A stretch of 64,000 bases of DNA from Muribaculaceae bacterium (lineage in GTDB: Bacteria > Bacteroidota > Bacteroidia > Bacteroidales > Muribaculaceae): contig JAFRRT010000039.1 of NCBI GenBank assembly GCA_017427945.1, positions 37,620 to 101,619 of the forward strand. Reading direction: 5' to 3'. Numbering within the stretch: position 1 is the first letter of the stretch; every line of letters begins with the position of its first letter. Both the position numbers and the translations under genes were made by a program. Of this stretch, positions 52,629 through 60,742 are shown piece by piece. The notes beneath the pieces were generated by a model. That model did not search any database and was not told the DNA's origin. It saw only the letters and a program-made list of their open reading frames with translations.

Positions 52629-53528
52629 ATGAAACGACAATTGAAGATATGGATGGAGTGCTTCAGGCTCAGGACGTTGCCCGTGTCGATGAGCGGCGTA
52701 ATCATCGCCATCGGGCTCGCCAAGTGGCACCATCGTTTCCATTGGATACCTGCGGTGCTGTGCCTGCTGTTCGCGCTGATGGCACAAATCGCATCCAATA
52801 CCGCCAACGAGTATTATGACTACCTGCACGGAGCTGACAAACCCGGCCGCGTGGGTCCCCGACGTGGCGTGACCGAGGGCGACATCAAGCCCACAACACT
52901 CAGGAATGTCACTTTTGCACTGCTGGCACTGGCAGGCGTTGTAGGCTGCTGCCTGATACCCTACGGCGGATGGTGGCTGTTGCCCGTGGGCGTCGTCATT
53001 GCCTTGGCAGCACTGGCCTACAGCACAGGCCCTTACCCCCTGTCCTACCACGGGCTGGGCGAGTTGACGGTATTCATTTTCTTCGGCCTTGTCCCCGTGA
53101 ACCTTACCTATTATGTGATGGCCCTGCGCTTTGACCCGCTTGTCCTGCTGGCATCGGTCACAACAGGCCTGCTGGCAGTGAACGTGCTGCTCATCAACAA
53201 CTACCGTGACGTGGATGACGACCGTGAAGCCGGAAAACGCACATCGGTGGTTATCTTCGGACGCAAACCCGCCGCCCTTGCCTACCTCATCAACGGCTAT
53301 GCCGGCATGGCCCTGCTGAGTGCATTGTGGGTGATGATTCTGTGGAAGCATGTCATGCCCCTGTGGACGTTGGCCATTCCCGCGTTTTACCTGATATTGC
53401 ACACCGCCACCTGGTTCAAACTCACCAGCCGTGACGGCAAGGCGCTGAATCCCCTCTTGGGAGGCACCGCCCGCAATATGCTCATATTCACTCTATTATT
53501 GACCCTTGCATTCATTATCTACTCATAA
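52629..53528 (+). CDS. menA: 1,4-dihydroxy-2-naphthoate polyprenyltransferase MenA
   Basis: A 299-residue inner-membrane prenyltransferase of the UbiA family. It joins a polyprenyl chain to dihydroxynaphthoate in menaquinone synthesis. Eight to nine transmembrane helices are seen. The two Asp-rich motifs are NEYYDYLHGAD and NNYRDVDDDREAGKRT. ATG 52629 follows the family N-terminus (MKRQLKIWMECFRLRTLPVS). Its stop overlaps the queA ATG by one base (TAATG). No other men gene is in the window. Confidence 0.92.
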   Translation: MKRQLKIWMECFRLRTLPVSMSGVIIAIGLAKWHHRFHWIPAVLCLLFALMAQIASNTANEYYDYLHGADKPGRVGPRRGVTEGDIKPTTLRNVTFALLALAGVVGCCLIPYGGWWLLPVGVVIALAALAYSTGPYPLSYHGLGELTVFIFFGLVPVNLTYYVMALRFDPLVLLASVTTGLLAVNVLLINNYRDVDDDREAGKRTSVVIFGRKPAALAYLINGYAGMALLSALWVMILWKHVMPLWTLAIPAFYLILHTATWFKLTSRDGKALNPLLGGTARNMLIFTLLLTLAFIIYS

Positions 53529-54766
53529 TGGCACTGATTGATGACATACGCGCCCTGCGCATCGCCGACTATGACTATCCCCTGCCCGACGAGCGCATCG
53601 CCAAGCACCCCCTCGCTCAACGCGAGCAGTGTAAACTCTTATATTATAAAGGTGGCGCCATCGAGGAAAGAAAATTTTGGGAAGTGCCGTCATTGCTGCC
53701 TGAGCACTCGACACTCATTTATAATAATACGCGCGTGATAAACGCCCGCCTCAGGTTCCGCAAGGAGACCGGTTCGACGATTGAAATCTTTTGCCTGGAG
53801 CCGATTTTGCCGCGTGACTACGAGCAGATATTCCAGACCACGGGCCACTGCGTGTGGCAGTGTCTGGTGGGCAACAGCAAGCGCTGGAAGCAAGGTGCGT
53901 TAACGCAGACCGTCACCATCGATGGCAGCGAGGTCACCCTTGCGGCCACGCGTGGCGAGCAGCGCGGCAATGCGTGGGAGATTCACTTTGACTGGGACGG
54001 TGAAAAACGGAAAATCACCTTTGCCGACGTGCTTGAGGCCATCGGCGAAATCCCTATACCGCCCTACTTGAACCGCGGCACCGAGGAAAGCGACTCGACC
54101 GACTACCAGACCGTTTATAGCCATATCGACGGTAGCGTCGCCGCCCCCACGGCAGGCCTGCACTTTACCGACGAGGTGCTTGCCGAGTGTGACGCCCGCG
54201 GCATTAAGCGCCGTGAAATCACGCTACATGTGGGCGCCGGCACATTCCAGCCCGTCAAAAGCGAGCACATCGGCGACCACCCCATGCACTACGAGTTCAT
54301 CAGTGTGCCGCGTGACGTCATTGTTGACATCATCAATGCACCGGGACCCGTCATCGCCGTGGGAACAACGAGCGTGCGCACCCTTGAAAGCCTGTACTAC
54401 ATAGGCCAAACTCTGGAAGACAACCCCGATGCCGATGAAGAAGCCCTCACCGTCACCCAGTGGATGCCCTACACTACACCGTGCGAGATTTCGACCAAGA
54501 AAGCCTTGCAGAATATCGTCGATTACCTGGACCGACACCATGCCGACACCTACATGGGTAGCACCCAACTGATGATTGCTCCGGGCTTTGAGTACCGCAT
54601 CGTGAGCGGCATGATCACCAACTTCCACCAGCCGCAGTCCACGCTGCTGCTGCTCGTGGCGGCCTTTGTGGGCAACGACCAGTGGCGCGGCATGTATGAC
54701 TACGCGATGGACCACGGCTTCCGCTTCCTGAGCTACGGCGACGCCCAACTGCTCCTCAAGCCATAG
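53528..54766 (+). CDS. queA: S-adenosylmethionine:tRNA ribosyltransferase-isomerase QueA
   Basis: A 412-residue enzyme that transfers and isomerises the ribosyl part of SAM onto preQ1 in tRNA, making epoxyqueuosine. It shows YDYPLPDERIAKHPLAQREQCKLL near the start, VAAPTAGLHFTDEVL (the active core) and HVGAGTFQPVKSEHIGDHPMHYE. It is longer than the roughly 350-residue E. coli protein, as in other Bacteroidales, with an insert near residues 285-310. It is translated with menA although the pathways are unrelated. Confidence 0.94.
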   Translation: MALIDDIRALRIADYDYPLPDERIAKHPLAQREQCKLLYYKGGAIEERKFWEVPSLLPEHSTLIYNNTRVINARLRFRKETGSTIEIFCLEPILPRDYEQIFQTTGHCVWQCLVGNSKRWKQGALTQTVTIDGSEVTLAATRGEQRGNAWEIHFDWDGEKRKITFADVLEAIGEIPIPPYLNRGTEESDSTDYQTVYSHIDGSVAAPTAGLHFTDEVLAECDARGIKRREITLHVGAGTFQPVKSEHIGDHPMHYEFISVPRDVIVDIINAPGPVIAVGTTSVRTLESLYYIGQTLEDNPDADEEALTVTQWMPYTTPCEISTKKALQNIVDYLDRHHADTYMGSTQLMIAPGFEYRIVSGMITNFHQPQSTLLLLVAAFVGNDQWRGMYDYAMDHGFRFLSYGDAQLLLKP

Positions 54767-54952
54767 GCTTTATTACACACTGTTAGCCTCACATTAAGAC
54801 GCCAAAACGCTAAGTTTTCAAATTGGCGCCAGTGATTCCTGTTGTCAAGGGCCAAATTACTATTCCCATTCATCTATAAAAAAGGGCGATTGGTCGCATG
54901 ATTATGCCCAATGGGGTGTTTATGCGGCCTTATCATGCATAAAGGCTTAAAC

Positions 54953-54969
54953 TAGGCACTGAAGTTGCA
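54953..54969 (+). promoter_or_regulatory. Sigma-54-like promoter of the Ser-repeat protein gene
   Basis: AGGCACTGAAGTTGCA (54954-54969) has the -24 GG and -12 GC of RpoN promoters at the right spacing and matches TGGCACGNNNNTTGCW except at two positions. It is 64 bp before the ATG. No -33/-7 pair is apparent for this gene. Confidence 0.5.
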
Positions 54970-55032
54970 GTCTAAAAGACAAACGAAATGAATTATTAAA
55001 TCACTTGTTGAACATTATAAAACAACACAATT

Positions 55033-56562
55033 ATGAAAACTTCTGTTACAAAGATCATGATGAGCTTCGCTCTCATGGGATGCCTGATCTTCAGCGCATC
55101 AGACGCCATGGCCCAGGGCCGTAGTCGTTCACAAGGGGGCAGCACCAGCAGCAGAAGCCAGTCGGCAGCTGTCTCACGTTCCAACACTTCATCGGCTCCA
55201 ACCGTGAGCCGCAGCAGTTCAAGCTCAAGCTCAAGTTCTATCAGCCGCAGCAGCTCGGCAACACCGCAGGTGAACCGCAGCAACTCAAGCTCAAGTTCTG
55301 TCAGCCGCAGCAGCTCGGCAACGCCTCAGGTAAGCCGCAGCACTTCAAGTTCAAGTTCAATCAACCGCAGCAGTTCGGCTACAACTCAGGTGAACCGCAG
55401 CAACTCAAGCTCAAGTTCTATCAGCCACAGTAGCTCTGCAACGCCTCAGGTGAACCGCGGCACTTCAAGCTCAAGTTCCAACCGCAACAGCTCGGCTACA
55501 ACTCAGGTGAATCGCAGCAGCTCAAGCACCGGCAAAGAGCGCAGCCTCACCACCACACCGCAAGTGAGTCGTGGTACTTCGTCCGGCAACTCAAGCGTCG
55601 GCAGCACCACCAGCGGTAGCAGTACTAAGGTGGTCACCACAACAACCGGCACCACCCGTCGCAGCGAAAGCAGCATGACAGGTTCCCGCGACAAGGTGAC
55701 CAAGACCGACAACACCACAAGTGTAATCGGTTCCAGCACTAACGACAACCGTCTGAATGGCAACCGTCCTGGCGGCACCAAGCCCAACGGAGGCAACGGC
55801 GGCAACGGCAAGCCCAACGGCGGCAAGCCTAACGGCGGTAACGGTGGAAGTCACGACAACCACGGTGGCAGGCCTAACGGCGGCAACGGCGGAGGTCACG
55901 ACAACCAAGGTGGCAGGCCTAACGGCGGAGGTCACGGAGGTCATGGTGGTTTCGACAATAACAACCACTTTGATTACACCAACCACCACTACCACAACGA
56001 CTTCCACCACAACTACACTAACCACTCCTGGAGCTGGAGTCGCCCCCTGCCCCCTCCCGCACGTCCCTATCGTCCCGCTTACTTCGCATGGTATCGCCCT
56101 GTGATCCCCGTTGGATGGTATCCCTACGCCGGAGCGCCCATCATCGACAGAATTCTGGGCATCACCTTCGGAACGTTCTTCAACACCTCAATCGAGTATC
56201 TGTACTACAATGGATATGAGATCGATGGATATGCCGACCACATCATCTACCTGAGAGATGTTCCCTTGATGAACATGATTTGGGACGACGTGATGCTTGG
56301 ATTCGACGACATGGACAGATTGGTTAACGCACAGTTCATCTTCACGACCTCATCCACCACCAACAAGCGCTATGACAGAGTTTACCGCAGCCTGTGCAGG
56401 ATCTATGGTACTCCCTTCAGCAACAGCGACGGCTCCTTGAGCTGGTATGGCGGAAACAACACTGGATGGATCACCCTGTCAACTCACACCAGCATGGAAC
56501 CGGTTGCAGGCTACAACGGAGTAAGAAGATGCATCTACACCACACTTTCAATTGGTTACTAA
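55033..56562 (+). CDS. Secreted Ser-repeat/Gly-Asn-rich protein with conserved-looking C-terminal domain
   Basis: A 509-residue exported protein with signal peptide ending near SDAMAQG (residues 22-28). Residues about 30-165 are Ser-rich, with a 20-residue unit ('SRSSSATPQVNRSNSSSSSI') in four full copies plus a partial one. About 235-310 are Gly/Asn/Lys repeats (GGNGGNGKPNGG), then a His/Asn/Tyr stretch and a Pro-rich linker. The last 140 residues (from about 370) look folded: IDRILGITFGTFFNTSIEYLYYNGYEIDG, YDRVYRSLCRIYGTPF, GWITLSTH. I do not recognise the family. A surface stalk carrying a C-terminal head, or a matrix protein, is a reasonable guess. Confidence 0.75.
   Translation: MKTSVTKIMMSFALMGCLIFSASDAMAQGRSRSQGGSTSSRSQSAAVSRSNTSSAPTVSRSSSSSSSSSISRSSSATPQVNRSNSSSSSVSRSSSATPQVSRSTSSSSSINRSSSATTQVNRSNSSSSSISHSSSATPQVNRGTSSSSSNRNSSATTQVNRSSSSTGKERSLTTTPQVSRGTSSGNSSVGSTTSGSSTKVVTTTTGTTRRSESSMTGSRDKVTKTDNTTSVIGSSTNDNRLNGNRPGGTKPNGGNGGNGKPNGGKPNGGNGGSHDNHGGRPNGGNGGGHDNQGGRPNGGGHGGHGGFDNNNHFDYTNHHYHNDFHHNYTNHSWSWSRPLPPPARPYRPAYFAWYRPVIPVGWYPYAGAPIIDRILGITFGTFFNTSIEYLYYNGYEIDGYADHIIYLRDVPLMNMIWDDVMLGFDDMDRLVNAQFIFTTSSTTNKRYDRVYRSLCRIYGTPFSNSDGSLSWYGGNNTGWITLSTHTSMEPVAGYNGVRRCIYTTLSIGY
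55240..55530 (+). repeat. 60-bp in-frame tandem repeat in the Ser-rich region
   Basis: Four units of exactly 60 bp (55240-55299, 55300-55359, 55360-55419, 55420-55479) plus a shorter degenerate fifth. Unit copies are highly similar at the DNA level, so copy number may vary by slippage. Confidence 0.88.
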
Positions 56563-56590
56563 TCTAGTACAATTTGATAATCCTTCGATG

Positions 56591-56621
56591 AGAGGCGGGT
56601 CCCGCAAGAGGATCCGCCTCT
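56591..56621 (+). terminator. Terminator of the Ser-repeat protein gene
   Basis: AGAGGCGGGTCC (56591-56602) pairs with 56610-56621 with one mismatch, then TGCTTTTGG. A second hairpin CCTCACT...AGTGAGG (56661-56683) followed by ATTTCTTTT may act as a backup. Confidence 0.7.
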
Positions 56622-56759
56622 TGCTTTTGGTGAAACGAAGTTCCTGCTAGCCGCCAAAGGCCTCACTACCGAAAACAGTGAGGATTTCTTTTAACAATTT
56701 TTCAACTGAAATTTAGAAATATTAGTGCCCGGAATAGGTGCCGTTTCAAGAATAGGAAT

Positions 56760-56844
56760 TAACTTTGCACCAAGTTTTTTCATAGGATTAGATTTTTAAG
56801 GTTTAAAGTGTTACGGTTGTTGGGAAACAACCGTACATTTTTTT
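56760..56844 (+). ncRNA. Candidate very short RNA upstream of the RNase Z gene
   Basis: TAACTTTG (56760-56767) as a -7 box and, 45 bp later, a perfect 10-bp hairpin TACGGTTGTT-GGGA-AACAACCGTA (56812-56835) followed by seven T. It would give an RNA of about 70 bases without an ORF. No -33 TTG is evident. The rest of 56563-56972 holds the terminators of the upstream gene and the RNase Z -7 box. Confidence 0.4.
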
Positions 56845-56955
56845 GTTTTTATAGCAACTATACTGCAGCGTGGCACCTCGAATGAAAGCATGGTCCATCA
56901 CATAATGGCAATCGCAATTCTGGGGCTGACGAGCAAGTGAGACAGAAAAAATCAT

Positions 56956-56963
56956 TACCTTTG
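56956..56963 (+). promoter_or_regulatory. -7 box of the RNase Z gene
   Basis: TACCTTTG followed by GCAG, 9 bp before the ATG at 56973. This implies a nearly leaderless transcript and excludes the in-frame ATG at 56937. Confidence 0.5.
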
Positions 56964-56972
56964 CAGTCATCA

Positions 56973-57905
56973 ATGACACGATTGGAACTGAACATATTGG
57001 GATGCGGGAGTGCGACGATGACGCCGCGCCACCAGCCATCTTGCCAGGTGCTGAACGTGCGCGACAACCTAATGATGATTGATTGCGGCGAGGGTGCCCA
57101 ACTGGGTGTGCGCCGCATGGGGCTCAAGCTGATGCGCCTCAACCACATTTTCATCAGCCACCTGCATGGCGACCACTGCTTCGGGCTCCTGGGCCTGATC
57201 TCGACCATGGCGTTGCTTAAACGCAGCAATTCGCTCACCATCCACACCTTCAAGGACGGCGTGGAACTGTTTTCAAACATGCTGGACTACTTTTGCCGCG
57301 AACGTCCGTTTGAAATACGCTACAACGTCATCGACACCCACAAGCGCGTCATCTGGGAGGACGACGCCGTCACAGTGACATCTTTTCCCCTCATTCACCG
57401 CGTTCCCGCCGTGGGTTTCCTTATTGCCGAGAAGCCCAAGCTGCGCCACATCATCGGTGACGAGACAAAGCGCCTGGGCGTGCCACACTACGCCATGAAC
57501 TCGTTGCGTCAGGGCAAAGACTGGACAAGCCCCGAGGGCATCATTGTGCCCAACGAGCAGCTCACCACAGCTGCCGACCCAGCCATCAGCTACGCCTATT
57601 GCAGCGACACCAAATTCTCCCGCCGCGTTATCCAGAACGTCAAGGGCGTGGACTGGCTGTACCATGAGGCCACCTACGATGAGAACCTGCGCCTGAAGGC
57701 TCACAAACGCCACCACAGCACCGCCATCGAAGCCGCTACCGTTGCCCGTGAGGCAGGGGTGAAGCAACTCATTATCGGCCACTTCTCCAAGCGCTACCTT
57801 GACGAGAGTTTACTGCTCGATGAGGCCCGCAGTGTCTTCCCCAATACCCGTCTGGCCAACGAAGGTCTGGTCATCGACCTGAATGAGTCAGAAGTTAGGG
57901 GTTAG
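56973..57905 (+). CDS. rnz: Ribonuclease Z
   Basis: A 310-residue metallo-beta-lactamase-fold endonuclease that trims the 3' end of tRNA precursors. The metal motif HLHGDH (in FISHLHGDHCFGL) is intact. Further ligands lie in AYCSDTKF and HHSTA, and the flexible-arm segment is present. CCA is not encoded in the one tRNA gene of this window, so 3' processing of this kind followed by CCA addition would be needed. ATG 56973 is chosen over 56937 because of the promoter position. Confidence 0.92.
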   Translation: MTRLELNILGCGSATMTPRHQPSCQVLNVRDNLMMIDCGEGAQLGVRRMGLKLMRLNHIFISHLHGDHCFGLLGLISTMALLKRSNSLTIHTFKDGVELFSNMLDYFCRERPFEIRYNVIDTHKRVIWEDDAVTVTSFPLIHRVPAVGFLIAEKPKLRHIIGDETKRLGVPHYAMNSLRQGKDWTSPEGIIVPNEQLTTAADPAISYAYCSDTKFSRRVIQNVKGVDWLYHEATYDENLRLKAHKRHHSTAIEAATVAREAGVKQLIIGHFSKRYLDESLLLDEARSVFPNTRLANEGLVIDLNESEVRG

Positions 57906-57932
57906 AACAAGTTTTTTAGATGTCGTTAAACC

Positions 57933-57948
57933 TGGCACGACTATTGCA
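57933..57948 (+). promoter_or_regulatory. Consensus sigma-54 promoter upstream of acpP
   Basis: TGGCACGACTATTGCA matches the RpoN consensus TGGCACGNNNNTTGCW at every defined position. Transcription would start near 57960, about 267 bp before acpP. In between lies a 12-codon ORF and, later, a second, ordinary -7 box. Confidence 0.6.
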
Positions 57949-58008
57949 GTCCAATGGGTGATTTTTGCGCCGGGAAGGCTTTACAGGAGAGAAGCACAAA
58001 GGAGCAAA

Positions 58009-58047
58009 ATGAAAAGTTTTACAGTTTTTAACAGACGTTTCAAGTAA
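58009..58047 (+). CDS. Twelve-residue micro-ORF in the acpP leader
   Basis: ATG 58009 to TAA 58047 encodes MKSFTVFNRRFK. It is preceded by AAAGGAG seven bases upstream, an uncommonly good ribosome-binding site for this phylum. It lies in the RNA expected from the sigma-54 site. A leader peptide is possible; chance is too. Confidence 0.3.
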   Translation: MKSFTVFNRRFK

Positions 58048-58159
58048 AAACTTTCAAAATTTGTGTAAAAACGCTGTGCCATAATGATGTAAAGTCTAAA
58101 AATTATTCAAGACGGCTCAAATTAAGTAAATTTTTCTTTATTATTTGAATAATTTGTAT

Positions 58160-58167
58160 TTCCTTTG
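58160..58167 (+). promoter_or_regulatory. Possible housekeeping -7 box of acpP
   Basis: TTCCTTTG followed by CAG, 59 bp before acpP. An inverted repeat AAATTATTCAA (58099-58109) with 58145-58155 lies just upstream. Confidence 0.45.
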
Positions 58168-58226
58168 CAGTCTCAAAATTGAGAACATTATTACATTATT
58201 AAATAACAATTTTAAAAATTACGACT

Positions 58227-58469
58227 ATGTCAGAAATTGAAGAAAGAGTAAAACAAATTATCGTTGACAAGTTAGGTGTTAGCGAGTCTGAGGTAACTCC
58301 CGAGGCTACTTTCAGCCAGGATCTGGGTGCTGACAGCCTTGATACCGTCGAGCTGATCATGGAATTTGAGAAGCAGTTCGACATCAAGATTCCCGATGAC
58401 AAGTCTGAGACCATCCAAAACGTAGGCGACGCCATCAAGTTCATTGAGGACGCTAAGGCTGCCGAATAA
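58227..58469 (+). CDS. acpP: Acyl carrier protein
   Basis: An 80-residue acidic four-helix protein that carries growing fatty acids on a phosphopantetheine arm. The attachment Ser lies in [10 protein letters not shown] (about residues 33-42). Length and charge are typical. It is followed by fabF and rnc, with a hairpin between acpP and fabF that would let ACP be made in excess. Confidence 0.97.
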   Translation: MSEIEERVKQIIVDKLGVSESEVTPEATFSQDLGADSLDTVELIMEFEKQFDIKIPDDKSETIQNVGDAIKFIEDAKAAE

Positions 58470-58480
58470 AAACCTTATAG

Positions 58481-58532
58481 GTGGATACCATGATTCATCC
58501 CCTTGGAGGGGTGCAGTTCATGGCATCCACCT
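58481..58532 (+). terminator. Attenuating terminator between acpP and fabF
   Basis: GGTGGATACCATGA (58481-58494) pairs with 58519-58532 with one mismatch, followed by TTTTTT, 22 bp before the fabF ATG. No separate fabF promoter is seen, so partial read-through is expected. Confidence 0.85.
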
Positions 58533-58554
58533 TTTTTAAACTTCCTACTACCAC

Positions 58555-59838
58555 ATGGAATTAAAGAGAGTAGTGGTAACAGGTCTTGGTGCCATCACTC
58601 CCATCGGAATGGACGTTGAAACCACTTGGAACAACGCCCTAAAAGGTGTGAGCGGTGCAGGACCTATTACTCATTTTGACACCACACTGTTCAAGACCAA
58701 GTTTGCCTGCGAGATCAAGGGATTCGATCCGCTCAACTACGTGAGTGACCCGAACGATCGCCGCGAGGTGAAGGATTTCAAGCGCAATGACTTGTACACG
58801 CAGTATGCGTTGGCATGTGCCAAGCAAGCCATTGAAGACGCCGACCTGCTCGCCGACGGCATCGACCGTGACGAGATTGGCGTGATATTCGCCTCAGGTA
58901 TCGGTGGCCTTCACACCTTTGAAGAGCAGGCCGGCGACTACGCCAGGCATGAGGAACGTGGCCCCATGTACAGCCCGTTCTTTATCCCGACGATGATTGC
59001 CGACATCGCAGCTGGTCAAATTTCCATCAAATACGGCTTTAGGGGTCCCAACTTTGGTATCGTGTCGGCTTGCGCTACCTCGACCAATGCGCTCATCGAC
59101 GCTTTCAACTACGTCCGTCTGGGCAAGGCTACGGCCATCGTTGCCGGCGGTAGCGAAGCGCCCCTGTTCCCTTCAGGTGTGGGCGGCTTTAATGCCATGA
59201 AGGCCATCTCGCTGCGCAACGATGATCCTGAGAGTGCCTCCAGGCCCTTCAGCGCCTCACGCGACGGTTTCGTCATGGGTGAGGGCGGTGTGTGCCTCGT
59301 GTTCGAGGAACTCGAGCACGCCCTAGCACGCGGTGCCAAGATTTACGGCGAGGTGATTGGTGGCGGAATGAGTGGTGACGCTTATCACATCACGGCCAGC
59401 CATCCCGAGGGATTGGGCGCCAAGCTCGTGATGCAGCGCACCCTTGATGACGCAGGTATCAAGCCCGAGGACGTTGACTATGTCAATGCTCATGGCACTT
59501 CGACTCCCGTCGGAGACCTGAGCGAGGCAAAGGCCATCAAAGAGGTGTTCGGCGAGCACGCCTACAAGCTCAACGTGAGCAGCACCAAGTCCATGACGGG
59601 CCACATGCTGGGCGCCACTGGCGCTATGGAGGCATTATTCTGCCTGCTGGCCTGCCGTGATGACATCGTGCCCCCCACCATCAACCATGCCGATGGCGAT
59701 GATGATGAGGAAATTGACTACAAGATGAACTTCACCTTTAACAAGGCTCAGAAGCGAACAGTAAACATTGCACTTTCCAACACGTTTGGATTCGGCGGAC
59801 ACAATGCGAGCATCCTTGTCAAGAAATACCAGAAATAA
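58555..59838 (+). CDS. fabF: 3-oxoacyl-[acyl carrier protein] synthase II (FabF)
   Basis: A 427-residue condensing enzyme of fatty-acid elongation. The nucleophilic Cys is in SACATSTNAL; the two His of the C-H-H triad are in NAHGTSTPVGD and near NTFGFGGHN, with Lys in STKSMTGHMLGATG. The N-terminus RVVVTGLGAITPIGMD is typical. It acts in the cytoplasm with the ACP encoded just upstream. Confidence 0.96.
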   Translation: MELKRVVVTGLGAITPIGMDVETTWNNALKGVSGAGPITHFDTTLFKTKFACEIKGFDPLNYVSDPNDRREVKDFKRNDLYTQYALACAKQAIEDADLLADGIDRDEIGVIFASGIGGLHTFEEQAGDYARHEERGPMYSPFFIPTMIADIAAGQISIKYGFRGPNFGIVSACATSTNALIDAFNYVRLGKATAIVAGGSEAPLFPSGVGGFNAMKAISLRNDDPESASRPFSASRDGFVMGEGGVCLVFEELEHALARGAKIYGEVIGGGMSGDAYHITASHPEGLGAKLVMQRTLDDAGIKPEDVDYVNAHGTSTPVGDLSEAKAIKEVFGEHAYKLNVSSTKSMTGHMLGATGAMEALFCLLACRDDIVPPTINHADGDDDEEIDYKMNFTFNKAQKRTVNIALSNTFGFGGHNASILVKKYQK

Positions 59839-59864
59839 TCCACCTCTGGGATGAGGACACTGTG

Positions 59865-60638
59865 ATGCCTCTCAATAACGCCATATCGCTTATAAAGCTC
59901 CTTTTCGTCAAGGATAAGGAGCTTTATGTTTTTATTCACCGCATCACAGGCTACTACCCCCGCAACATCAATCTCTACAAACTGGCGATGGTGCACCGCT
60001 CCAAGCCGGTGAAACTCGATAACGGCCGCTGGGCCAACAACGAGCGCCTTGAGTTCCTGGGTGATGCGGTGCTCGACAACGTAGTAGCCGACTTTCTCTA
60101 TACCTCCTTTCCCGGCAAGCATGAGGGTTTCCTGACCTCTACCCGTGCCAAGATTGTGCAACGCGAGAGTCTGAACCGCATAGGCAACTCGTTGCGACTC
60201 GACACGCATGTGCATGCCCTGACACACTCCTCCTCACACAACAGTTACATCTGCGGCAACGCCCTTGAAGCCCTCGTGGGCGCCGTGTACCTTGACCAGG
60301 GCTACACGAGGTGCCGCAAATTCATTATCGACCGCTTGATTAAGAAACACTTCGACCTCAACGACCTGGTGAAGACCGAGCAGAACTTCAAGTCACGCCT
60401 CATCGAGTGGACTCAAAAGTACCGTATCACCATCGAGTTTGAACTCGTCGATTCCTACTCCGACGCCGACAAGAATCCCGTATTCCGTACCGCCGTCATC
60501 CTGGGCGGTATCTATGCCAGCGACGCTGTGGGCTACAGCAAGAAGGAGTCGCATCAAAGCGCCTCCAAGAAAGCCCTCGAGCGCTTGCAGAACGACCAGG
60601 CCTTCTGCGAGCAGGTCCTCTCCACCGCCCTCATCTGA
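59865..60638 (+). CDS. rnc: Ribonuclease III
   Basis: A 257-residue double-strand RNA endonuclease for rRNA processing and mRNA decay. The signature NERLEFLGDAVLDNVVADFLY (about residues 59-79) holds the acidic metal ligands, with the second set in GNALEALVGAVYLDQG. A double-strand RNA-binding domain fills about 178-250. ATG 59865 is chosen; the adjoining GTG at 59862 would only add one Met. It lies 26 bp after fabF, the common acpP-fabF-rnc order. Confidence 0.95.
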   Translation: MPLNNAISLIKLLFVKDKELYVFIHRITGYYPRNINLYKLAMVHRSKPVKLDNGRWANNERLEFLGDAVLDNVVADFLYTSFPGKHEGFLTSTRAKIVQRESLNRIGNSLRLDTHVHALTHSSSHNSYICGNALEALVGAVYLDQGYTRCRKFIIDRLIKKHFDLNDLVKTEQNFKSRLIEWTQKYRITIEFELVDSYSDADKNPVFRTAVILGGIYASDAVGYSKKESHQSASKKALERLQNDQAFCEQVLSTALI

Positions 60639-60663
60639 CAATCCCAAATACTGAGATAAAACA

Positions 60664-60696
60664 ATTGTGCCGAGGGCCAAACGCCCCCGGCACAAT
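60664..60696. terminator. Bidirectional terminator between rnc and the C10 peptidase gene
   Basis: ATTGTGCCGAGGGC (60664-60677) pairs with 60683-60696 with one mismatch. It lies between convergent genes. Confidence 0.8.
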
Positions 60697-60742
60697 CATT
60701 AAGACATCAACGGAATGTCTTTTTCTTTCTCAGACTCAACTT

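Noticed and set aside
52509-53402. 297-codon minus-strand frame opposite menA
   Set aside because: His/Gln/Cys-rich antisense shadow of a well-recognised membrane prenyltransferase gene.
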